A program made the position numbers and the translations under genes. A model generated the notes under the pieces. The model was not told where the DNA came from. It saw only the letters and a program-made list of their open reading frames with translations, and searched no databases. Positions 16,040-22,062 of a DNA stretch of 64,000 bases are shown here, in pieces. The DNA is from CAVUAN01 sp963739435. Lineage in GTDB: Bacteria > Acidobacteriota > Thermoanaerobaculia > UBA5066 > Gp7-AA6. Location of the stretch: contig CAVUAN010000006.1 of the NCBI GenBank assembly GCA_963739435.1, forward strand, positions 248,001 to 312,000. The letters are read 5' to 3'. Each line of letters starts with the position of its first letter. Position 1 is the stretch's first letter.

Positions 16040-16432
16040 AGCCGGCTTCGGAGGGACCAGCGACGGCAGCTTAGCGATGAGGAGTGCCATACCTAAAGAC
16101 GCGCTGCCGAAGACAACGGATGGAACGACCTGCTGGCTCCTCAGGATCGAGACGCCAAGCAAAGCCAGCGACACCAGATACGGAGTGACAAGCAGCCGAC
16201 GACCACGTATCGACTTGGCCGCCTGCACATCGCGAGAGGATGCAAGGATCTGTAAACCGCTCCAGCACAACAATCCGCTTGCGAACAGGAACACCGCCAT
16301 TCCCAGATTCCACCAAACCTGCTCGTGATTCGCAAAGGCGATCGGATAGCCAATTGCAGCCGCGAAGAAGAAGATCGCCTGAACACGAGCCACGAACGGC
16401 GTCTTTGCAGTCGGCCTATCGCCGCTCATCAA
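16034..16432 (-). CDS. Four-helix membrane protein, 132 residues
   Basis: Helices lie near residues 16-34, 42-62, 84-101 and 106-124, with a basic loop between the second and third. No family recognised. Single-gene cassette, stop in the attC core. Confidence 0.65.
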   Translation of the reverse strand: MMSGDRPTAKTPFVARVQAIFFFAAAIGYPIAFANHEQVWWNLGMAVFLFASGLLCWSGLQILASSRDVQAAKSIRGRRLLVTPYLVSLALLGVSILRSQQVVPSVVFGSASLGMALLIAKLPSLVPPKPAA

Positions 16433-16442
16433 CTCTCCGGCT

Positions 16443-16500
16443 GCCTAACGGCTGGCGGCTCAGCGGCGCCGAAGGCGTCCGCTGCAGCCGCGGGTTAGGC
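16443..16500 (-). repeat. attC site 19 (58 bp)
   Basis: Short-class consensus site. Confidence 0.95.
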
Positions 16501-16842
16501 CGCACTTGGCTCACCCCGCCAAAACGCCACGTACGAATTCACGCCAATCATCACCACCACGACCAGAGCGTAACCAACGCGCAGTGAAGTTGGGCGATCG
16601 CCACCAGGTAGGGCCCAGCCTGCGACGAACATCGGCACCACGTTTACACCCATAACGACTGCAACATAACGCGGGCTTCGAGCCGAACGCTCTTGCCTCC
16701 ACATGCGGAGCGACGTTGCCAGGAATACCGACACAAAAACGAGGCCGAGGCCGAGCATCCAGGACCACTCTGGATTCCCGAACCAGAGGAGGCTGCCCGC
16801 CACGAAGACGGTTGCCCACGCAAAGAAGAGAGGCGGCTTCAC
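16495..16842 (-). CDS. Membrane protein, 115 residues
   Basis: Three or four hydrophobic helices (PLFFAWATVFVAGSLLW, MLGLGLVFVSVFLATSL, AVVMGVNVVPMFVAGWAL, VGYALVVVVMIGVNSYV). No known family. The stop codon overlaps the attC 19 core. Confidence 0.65.
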   Translation of the reverse strand: MKPPLFFAWATVFVAGSLLWFGNPEWSWMLGLGLVFVSVFLATSLRMWRQERSARSPRYVAVVMGVNVVPMFVAGWALPGGDRPTSLRVGYALVVVVMIGVNSYVAFWRGEPSAA

Positions 16843-16847
16843 GTGCG

Positions 16848-16923
16848 GCCTAACGGCTGGCGGCTCAGCGGCGAGCGGCCGCCCGAAGGGCGGACGCGAG
16901 TCCGCTGCAGCCGCGGGTTAGGC
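16848..16923 (-). repeat. attC site 20 (76 bp)
   Basis: Long-class site, same GGCCGCCCGAAGGGCGG centre as site 15. Confidence 0.95.
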
Positions 16924-17358
16924 CTCACGCTGTTCACTCTTATTTAGCCAATTGTCCTCGACCGACCGCCCTGCCACCACAAGGCAGTAAAGGCCTTGCC
17001 AAGACCGCTGCCACCGCCACCCGCCCGCAACACCATCCTGATGGTCAGCCTCTATCCACGCGGAAGCCTCTGTGGCCGAGAGCTCCGCCCCACACTTTGG
17101 ACACCGAGGGGATGCATGCGCACGAAAGCGGCCGCCGCACCTGCATGCCGCGAGAAGGCCTTCCAAGCCGGATGGAATGACTCCGTGCTCCATTGATCCA
17201 GCCTCAACTGGGCCATTCGCCTGCAACCGATTCACGAACGCTGTCGTGCCACATCGGTCGCAATAGGCATAGGCCGTATCGTTAAAGCCATTGTGGATTA
17301 GTTGGTACGTGAACTGACCAGCGCATGACGAACATTTGCCCACACCGAAAGCAGCCAT
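16918..17358 (-). CDS. Zinc-ribbon protein, 146 residues
   Basis: Three Cys pairs are visible: KCSSCAGQF and YCDRCGTTA at the N-terminus, and ACRCGG ... RCPKCGAE in the middle, enough for two zinc ribbons. The C-terminus (WRWQRSWQGLYCLVVAGRSV) is aromatic. The protein may bind nucleic acid or protein; no family with known function is recognised. Confidence 0.7.
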   Translation of the reverse strand: MAAFGVGKCSSCAGQFTYQLIHNGFNDTAYAYCDRCGTTAFVNRLQANGPVEAGSMEHGVIPSGLEGLLAACRCGGRFRAHASPRCPKCGAELSATEASAWIEADHQDGVAGGWRWQRSWQGLYCLVVAGRSVEDNWLNKSEQREA

Positions 17359-17373
17359 TTAGAACTTCGTGAG

Positions 17374-17443
17374 GCCTAACGGCTGGCGGCTCAGCGGCGA
17401 GGGCGGCGAAGCCGACCGAGTCCGCTGCAGCCGCGGGTTAGGC
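17374..17443 (-). repeat. attC site 21 (70 bp)
   Basis: Medium-class site. Confidence 0.95.
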
Positions 17444-17450
17444 CGCTCTT

Positions 17451-17927
17451 TCACAACGGTTTCGAGGCGCGATCTTTGATGAGGCGATAGCGCAGGTTGA
17501 AAACGCAGTTCGATTTCGGGCACGCGGTCTCCTTCCCTGATAGCTCAAGGATAGGCCCACCGGGACCCTGCGTCACCTGGCCCACGAGCTTTGTCCTGAC
17601 CTCGGATGTGCCTCCTGGACAATCACCGCGAAAGCTTCTCAGCGCGGTGACTTGATATCCCGGACCCAGAGCCCCAAGCATCCTCCGTTGCTCGGACCCC
17701 GCCTCGTGAACGCCAAGCTCAAATGCGCCGTCCGGTTGAACCGTTAGCGTCCAGTGGAATGTGTCAGCCGTCGAGCTGCCTTTCCGGACGGTGCAATCGC
17801 CAGCCTGCTGCACTTCGAATGTCCCGGTCCAGTCACCTGAAAGACTCTCAACTCCAGCGCCATTGAGATTCAGGGGTTGCTTATCTCTTGATGACTGCGA
17901 CGCGCATCGCGCCGAGACGATCACCAC
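17451..17927 (-). CDS. Predicted lipoprotein, about 160 residues
   Basis: The hydrophobic start (GVLVVIVSARCASQ) suggests a short lipoprotein signal, followed by a beta-rich domain (LSGDWTGTFEVQQAGDCTVR, FHWTLTVQPDGAFELGV, CPKSNCVFNLRYRLI) with four cysteines. The open frame continues upstream through attC 22, but that is attC-encoded read-through; GTG 17927 or 17924 is the first usable start inside the cassette and the true start is uncertain. No family recognised. Confidence 0.55.
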   Translation of the reverse strand: MVIVSARCASQSSRDKQPLNLNGAGVESLSGDWTGTFEVQQAGDCTVRKGSSTADTFHWTLTVQPDGAFELGVHEAGSEQRRMLGALGPGYQVTALRSFRGDCPGGTSEVRTKLVGQVTQGPGGPILELSGKETACPKSNCVFNLRYRLIKDRASKPL

Positions 17928-17957
17928 AAGGACCCCAAGCAGGGTGCCGATGGAGCG

Positions 17958-18015
17958 GCCTAACGGCTGGCGGCTCAGCGGCGCCGAAGGCGTCCGCTGC
18001 AGCCGCGGGTTAGCC
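17958..18015 (-). repeat. attC site 22 (58 bp, right core GTTAGCC)
   Basis: The right core differs from GTTAGGC by one base and is matched by GGCTAAC at site 23, the other end of the same cassette. Confidence 0.95.
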
Positions 18016-18360
18016 GGCGGGCCGAACGGTTTCGAGCTCACGGCGGATAAACTCGGCACACGCGAGGACTCGATCAGCAAAGCGATCCTGCCTCGAACCT
18101 GGATACCAGCCAACTAGGTACCCTCCGCGTCCATCTTCCTGCAAATACCAGCCTGGTGTCGCGCGCTTGTCCTCCGAGAAGCCAAACCAGGCGTCGACAA
18201 GGTCTGGCTTGTCACGGAGATACTCGACCAACTGCTTGCCAGCCGTTGACTCGAGGTCCGCCGACCATCCTGACCGTGCGACGAGGTCTCGCCACGAAGT
18301 GCCGGAGTTCGGGAATTCGACCGGAAGTCGGCACACTCGTTCTACTGCCTCGCTGTTCAT
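18010..18360 (-). CDS. Hypothetical soluble protein, 116 residues
   Basis: A soluble, mixed-charge protein (WRDLVARSGWSADLEST, LVDAWFGFSEDKRATPGWYL, FADRVLACAEFIRREL). No domain is recognised. The stop codon is in the attC 22 core. Confidence 0.65.
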   Translation of the reverse strand: MNSEAVERVCRLPVEFPNSGTSWRDLVARSGWSADLESTAGKQLVEYLRDKPDLVDAWFGFSEDKRATPGWYLQEDGRGGYLVGWYPGSRQDRFADRVLACAEFIRRELETVRPAG

Positions 18361-18368
18361 CGCCGTCC

Positions 18369-18426
18369 GGCTAACGGTTGGCGGCTCAGCGGCGCCGAAG
18401 GCGTCCGCTGCAGCCGCGGGTTAGGC
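18369..18426 (-). repeat. attC site 23 (58 bp, left core GGCTAAC)
   Basis: Short-class site; left core change is the partner of the GTTAGCC core at site 22. Confidence 0.94.
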
Positions 18427-18433
18427 GGCACCT

Positions 18434-18916
18434 TCACCGCCGGTCACCGAGGGGTTGGTAGCTGACGGAGGTTACGGGAGCGCCCACGGCTGTCACTGGA
18501 TTCGACAAACGGACGAGGCCAATCTGCTCCGAACCGGCGAACCAAACAACCAACTCGACATCCTTTTGCTTCACGCTGCTGGTGGGTGAACCGTATAGGG
18601 AATTCAAGGCGTCCTGAAGTTTAGCGACGCCCTCTTTGGTCCCGTTCTGAAGCTCAAGAGTGATGCTGGATAGCCGATGAGACTGGCGGTCGAAGCCGAA
18701 GAAGGCCACGAAAGACTGCTCGATCCAGGACACAGGTGCCTTCAGCTTGACCTCCGCATCACGGGATCTCTCAGCCGACTGGTCTTCTGGACCCGCCGGG
18801 CGCGCCGTGCCGTGCGAGGCTGCCACGACCTGCTCTTCCGTCATGCCCCAACGGGTGTAACGCCAGTCAACGGTGGCTTGAGCTTTGGCGCAGCTCAACC
18901 CGACGATCACCGACAA
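18434..18916 (-). CDS. Secreted protein of unknown function, about 160 residues
   Basis: A hydrophobic signal (LLSVIVGLSCAKAQA) with an AKAQA cleavage-like site is followed by YTRWGMTEEQVVAAS and a beta-rich region (FFGFDRQSHRLSSITLEL, VELVVWFAGSEQIGLVRL). The frame opens further upstream through attC 24, but TTG 18916 is the first start inside the cassette consistent with a signal peptide. Start and export are uncertain. The overall pattern resembles small periplasmic helper proteins but no family is assigned. Confidence 0.55.
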   Translation of the reverse strand: MSVIVGLSCAKAQATVDWRYTRWGMTEEQVVAASHGTARPAGPEDQSAERSRDAEVKLKAPVSWIEQSFVAFFGFDRQSHRLSSITLELQNGTKEGVAKLQDALNSLYGSPTSSVKQKDVELVVWFAGSEQIGLVRLSNPVTAVGAPVTSVSYQPLGDRR

Positions 18917-18961
18917 GAGCCAGACTCCTGCGACACGCCGAGCCGGCAGGCCTCTGGTGCC

Positions 18962-19031
18962 GCCTAACGGCTGGCGGCTCAGCGGCGAGGGCGGCGAAGC
19001 CGACCGAGTCCGCTGCAGCCGCGGGTTAGGC
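18962..19031 (-). repeat. attC site 24 (70 bp)
   Basis: Medium-class site (GGCGAGGGCGGCGAAGCC centre). Confidence 0.95.
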
Positions 19032-19403
19032 ATGCACAACTCGCAAATCCGCTCGGAGCCTGCGCGCGAAGGCCAACCATACGGCAATACATGGCAACCC
19101 GAAGAAGGCGAACCAAATGAAGACCGAGAAGAGGATCAGCGCTGCCACCGTGAGAACCGTAAGCCAGAATGCAGCGCGGCGGGCGCCATAAGCTGCCGTG
19201 ATTATCGAGAGGGCTCCGAAGACGGCGGCCACCACGATTGACAAGGCGGAGACTTGGGCCCAGCCGGTCGCGTGCGACCACGCAATCGAGCTCGTGAGCC
19301 AAATGGCAACTCCCGCTGTGAGAACCTCCGCCAGACCACCCAGGAACAGTAACGCTCCCGGTGTCGCAGGGCTCCGGCTGGCGTGACTAAAACTCATGGC
19401 CAC
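19026..19403 (-). CDS. Four-helix membrane protein, 125 residues
   Basis: Hydrophobic segments lie at about residues 18-38, 48-72, 78-96 and 98-112, with basic residues on the C-terminal side. No family recognised. The stop codon is in the attC core. Confidence 0.65.
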   Translation of the reverse strand: MAMSFSHASRSPATPGALLFLGGLAEVLTAGVAIWLTSSIAWSHATGWAQVSALSIVVAAVFGALSIITAAYGARRAAFWLTVLTVAALILFSVFIWFAFFGLPCIAVWLAFARRLRADLRVVHA

Positions 19404-19407
19404 GCAT

Positions 19408-19465
19408 GCCTAACGGCTGGCGGCTCAGCGGCGCCGAAGGCGTCCGCTGCAGCCGCGGGTTAGGT
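19408..19465 (-). repeat. attC site 25 (58 bp, right core GTTAGGT)
   Basis: Last attC before attI. Its right flank GTTAGGTGGCCG is matched by the first cassette start at 20028, showing that this cassette carries its own R'' variant. Confidence 0.95.
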
Positions 19466-20023
19466 GGCCGCGGCTTCATGGCTCAAATGCCAAGCTGCGA
19501 GCGATTGCACATCGCGATCGCTGTCACGACGGAGCTTTTCGAGAAGTACTCGCCTGCCCGGAAACGAGTTCCGAGCCACCGCAAGGGCTGCCGCGCGGCG
19601 TCGGACCACCTGGGGCGAACTAGCCTCTGCCTCGACTCTAGGACGCCACGTCTTCCACGGAAGGGCACAGATCAGCGGCACAAGAAAGTACGGGTCGCTA
19701 CTCTTCGATCTGGAGAAATAGAGGTCGAGGATCCATTCAGCGTCCTGGGGTCCGACGCACTGTGCGAGCGCCTTTGCGGCTTGACTACGAGCCCCGAACG
19801 AATTCGGCCTGGCGCACATTTGAAACAGCCATTTCCGCAGCGCCTCACTTGCATCTCTGCCGCCCCACCGACCGAGTAACTTACCAGCCACAACCTGGAT
19901 GCTCTCGAACTTGGAGCTGAGAGCCTCGATCGCAACTCTGCGACTCTCTTCGGTCGGTTTCGACCTGCCGAGCTCGCGAAGATGTGCGCACTCGCGCTTA
20001 AGGTCAGTCATGGCTTCGGCCAC
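19460..20023 (-). CDS. HEAT-repeat-like protein (attI-proximal cassette)
   Basis: The 187-residue helical protein has repeated helix pairs (SRRVAIEALSSKFESIQVVA, RSQAAKALAQCVGPQDAEWI, PQVVRRRAAALAVARNSFPG, DRDVQSLAAWHLSHEA) typical of HEAT/PBS-lyase-type scaffolds. Such proteins mediate protein contacts; no partner is indicated. It starts at GTG 20023, inside the attI-derived core, so translation probably relies on the integron leader. As the first cassette it is the best placed for expression from any attI promoter. Confidence 0.7.
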   Translation of the reverse strand: MAEAMTDLKRECAHLRELGRSKPTEESRRVAIEALSSKFESIQVVAGKLLGRWGGRDASEALRKWLFQMCARPNSFGARSQAAKALAQCVGPQDAEWILDLYFSRSKSSDPYFLVPLICALPWKTWRPRVEAEASSPQVVRRRAAALAVARNSFPGRRVLLEKLRRDSDRDVQSLAAWHLSHEAAAT

Positions 20024-20038
20024 CTAACATGTATTAGA
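20021..20038 (-). other. Candidate attI site
   Basis: On the minus strand GTCTAATACAT precedes GTTAGGTGG, giving L and R half sites in inverted order (plus strand CTAA-CATGTA-TTAG, 20025-20038). The core GTTAGGTG (20028-20021) joins directly to the first cassette, as an attI x attC junction would. The 255 bp between attI and the end of intI contain no convincing gene. A weaker pair (GCCTAAAC at 20079-20086 and ATTAGGC at 20170-20176) may be accessory integrase sites or a decayed attC. Confidence 0.65.
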
Positions 20039-20293
20039 CGTCCTACTTCCGATGGCCAAACACGTCACGCGCATGGCGCCTAAACCTCATCGTTTTCCGC
20101 CAGGTTTCTGCAGGCATGTGACACCGCTTCAAGGAATTATCCTCCCCGGATTCGAAGCGCACCCGAAGGATTAGGCGACAGGAACTGGCTGAACGATGAC
20201 GGCTAATACTCTTCGGACCTTTGAGCGCGCGGCTTTTTGACCCGATGTTCCGGAGCCGCGTTGGAACTCCCCACCCTTCAACCACTTGGCCAC

Positions 20294-21322
20294 TCACCCG
20301 CGGCCTCTCGGCCCGTCGAGGGCATCGACGGGACTGCGGACGCCTCGGCCTCCGGCGCGGCCCACGACATGCGTGTAGATCATGGTTGTGTTGACGTGGC
20401 TGTGGCCGAGCAGCTCCTGGATCGTCCGGATGTCGTAACCGTCTTCGATGAGATGCGTGGCGAACGAGTGTCGAAAGGTGTGGCAGTTCACGTGCCGCTT
20501 GACGCCCGCAGCGCGGACGGCTTCCGCGACGGCACGTTGAACGATCCGCTCATGCAGGTGATGGCGGCGGACGATAGTGGAGCGCGGATCGGTCGACACG
20601 TCCCTGGCCGGGAAGAGCCACTGCCAACTCCACCCAAACTCTGATCCGGGATACTTGCGCTCCAGCGCGTACGGGAGGAAGACCGCTCCGTTGCCGCGCG
20701 CGAGGTCTTCCTCATGCAGTTTCTTGACCTGCGCCAGCCATGAAACGAGAGCGGGCCTCACGGTGATTGGCAGCGGGACGTAACGATCCTTTTGCCCCTT
20801 CGCATCCCGGACCGTGATTCGGTTCATTCCGAACTCGATGTCCTTGACGCGCAGGCGCAGGCACTCGAGCAGCCGCAGGCCGGTTCCGTAGAGGAGCGTG
20901 GCGATGATCTTGGGCACGCCCTCGAGGCTTCGCAGCACGGCTCTCACCTCGGCCCGTGTCATCACCGTCGGCAGACGCTTCGGCTTCTTGGCGCGGATGA
21001 GATTCTCGAGAGTCGGGAACTGCTTTTCGAGGACGCGGCGGTAGAGAAACAGCAGAGCCGAGAGCGCCTGGTTTTGCGTGGAAGCAGAGACGCGGTCTCT
21101 TACTGCCAGGTGCGAGAGGAACCGATTGATCTCGGGCTCCCCCATGTCGGCGGGATGGCGCTTGTTGTGGAAGAAGATGAAGCGCTTGATCCAGCCGACG
21201 TAAGCGTCCTCGGTGCGCAAACTGTAGTGGCGTGTGCGGATGGCTGTGCGGACGCGGTCCAGGAGGCGCGGCTGGCAGGTCGGCAGCGGAATGGATTCGG
21301 AAATTGGGACGATCTCGGCCAT
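20294..21322 (-). CDS. intI: Integron integrase (tyrosine recombinase)
   Basis: The 342-residue tyrosine recombinase has the IntI-specific insertion (ALERKYPGSEFGWSWQW, about residues 219-236) that separates IntI from XerC/D. Catalytic residues are Arg150 (GTGLRLLE), a lysine near 175-178, His281 and Arg284 (HTFRHSFATH), His307 and Tyr316 (MIYTHV). The N-terminal SAM-like domain covers residues 15-110. A GAGGTAGGA SD lies before the ATG, and only 10 nt separate it from the upstream antitoxin-like gene. It reads toward and in the same direction as the cassettes, so attI lies 3' of the gene. No CTGT-N8-ACAG LexA box is visible upstream. Confidence 0.95.
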   Translation of the reverse strand: MAEIVPISESIPLPTCQPRLLDRVRTAIRTRHYSLRTEDAYVGWIKRFIFFHNKRHPADMGEPEINRFLSHLAVRDRVSASTQNQALSALLFLYRRVLEKQFPTLENLIRAKKPKRLPTVMTRAEVRAVLRSLEGVPKIIATLLYGTGLRLLECLRLRVKDIEFGMNRITVRDAKGQKDRYVPLPITVRPALVSWLAQVKKLHEEDLARGNGAVFLPYALERKYPGSEFGWSWQWLFPARDVSTDPRSTIVRRHHLHERIVQRAVAEAVRAAGVKRHVNCHTFRHSFATHLIEDGYDIRTIQELLGHSHVNTTMIYTHVVGRAGGRGVRSPVDALDGPRGRG

Positions 21323-21332
21323 TTGTCCTACC

Positions 21333-21614
21333 TCAAAGCCGGTTGGCCCAATACTCTGCTAGCGCGTGGAGCGAGGCCTCTTTCGGGAGACCTGACGCCG
21401 GATTCTTCGAAAGACCTCGGCGGCCGGACGCGCCTTGACTTGGCCAGTTCGAAGCTCGCTGCACTCTTCTTTCCGCTTCCTCGGTCCAGAGGTGCCCCAA
21501 CTCTGTCTGCGTCGGGATGTCGAGACTCAGAATGATCAGTTTCACAAGCCTGGCTCGCGACTTCAGGTCGAGCTTCATGGCCTGCGCCTCGATCGCCTGG
21601 AACCTGGTCGCCAT
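21333..21614 (-). CDS. Putative addiction-module component (TIGR02574-like), C-terminus altered
   Basis: The first 50 residues (MATRFQAIEAQAMKLDLKSR, ARLVKLIILSLDIP, LWTEEAERRVQ) follow the small antitoxin-like family annotated as addiction module component. The usual charged ending (a VKAxPAEEVF-like motif) is absent; the frame instead continues as GASGRRGLSKNPASGLPKEA, and another frame resembles the expected tail, so a frameshift is likely. No toxin gene follows; intI does, 10 nt later. Confidence 0.6.
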   Translation of the reverse strand: MATRFQAIEAQAMKLDLKSRARLVKLIILSLDIPTQTELGHLWTEEAERRVQRASNWPSQGASGRRGLSKNPASGLPKEASLHALAEYWANRL

Positions 21615-21644
21615 GCCACTGCCTCGCTTTCTTCATTTCAGTTC

Positions 21645-22005
21645 CTACGGGCCCGCCGCCCTCGCAGCAGGCTTCCTCCTTGCTCTTGACGCCCTCTCGT
21701 GCGCGGGTCGTCGCCCATACTCCTCATCCTCATCACCGGCGTCGGCGACGAGCGACGCTGGCAACGGCCCGTAGGCGTAGGCGCTCTCGGACGAGGCGCC
21801 GGAGGCGCGGGCGAGCTCTTCGCGGACGACGCGGCGCAGGGTGGCTTCGAGAGGCTCGCGCGCGATGTGGTCGCGTAGGGAGAGGTTGATCAGGGTCTGG
21901 TAGCTGCCGCCCGAGGACCGCACCTGCTGAGCGAAACCACTCCAGGACGTCGTCATCGAGGCGAATCGTGATGCGGGTCTTGCCGGGAGGCGATTTCTTC
22001 CTCAT
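21645..22005 (-). CDS. BrnA-like antitoxin (frameshifted)
   Basis: The N-terminus from ATG 22005 (KTRITIRLDDDVLEWFRS) and, after a one-base shift near 21920, SSGGSYQTLINLSLRDHIA and LEATLRRVVREELAR reconstruct a BrnA (COG3514) RHH antitoxin. No brnT lies beside it; the only BrnT-like gene in the window is about 4 kb away. The C-terminus is an extended charged tail. Confidence 0.6.
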
Positions 22006-22015
22006 CGCACGATTA

Positions 22016-22033
22016 TATGCACAATTGTACATA
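22016..22033. promoter_or_regulatory. 18-bp palindrome between divergent genes
   Basis: TATGCACAA-TTGTACATA has one mismatch and lies between the BrnA-like gene and the HEAT gene. A minus-strand TATAAT-like hexamer (22012-22017) overlaps its edge. It is a candidate operator for the RHH antitoxin. Confidence 0.5.
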
Positions 22034-22062
22034 TAACTCAAGAAGGCTAGACTTCTCGAATC

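Larger units (their letters stand above)
1297..20028 (-). mobile_element. Chromosomal (sedentary) integron cassette array, about 25 cassettes
   Basis: A run of closely related imperfect palindromes (attC), each bounded by GCCTAAC and GTTAGGC, separates small genes that nearly all read on the minus strand. There are 24 complete attC sites of 58-76 bp and one truncated site. The array starts at the candidate attI core (20021-20028) next to intI and runs leftward to 1297, where the last R' core reads GTCTAAC. Cassettes average about 0.5 kb apart from one of 4.6 kb. By eye the cassette DNA is less GC-rich than the right-hand flank. The first bases of each cassette are complementary to its own attC R'' flank, as expected for closed circular cassettes. 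Confidence 0.95.

Noticed and set aside
11056..19241. ORFs encoding NPRLQRTPSAPLSRQPLG or NGWRLSGAEGVRCSRGLG
   Set aside because: These peptides are translations of the attC repeat in open frames, so ORFs that run through an attC are extended artefacts.
1297..19465. Regular repeats suggestive of a CRISPR array
   Set aside because: Units are 58-76 bp imperfect palindromes with integron cores, spacing is 200-4600 bp and the spacers are genes; no cas genes are present.
20079..20176. Possible decayed attC between attI and intI
   Set aside because: GCCTAAAC and ATTAGGC are 100 bp apart but the internal arms do not pair convincingly; noted only as possible accessory sites.
20043..20297. 84-residue ORF between attI and intI
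   Set aside because: It has no homology, overlaps the attI region and ends near the intI stop; more likely chance coding in GC-rich DNA.
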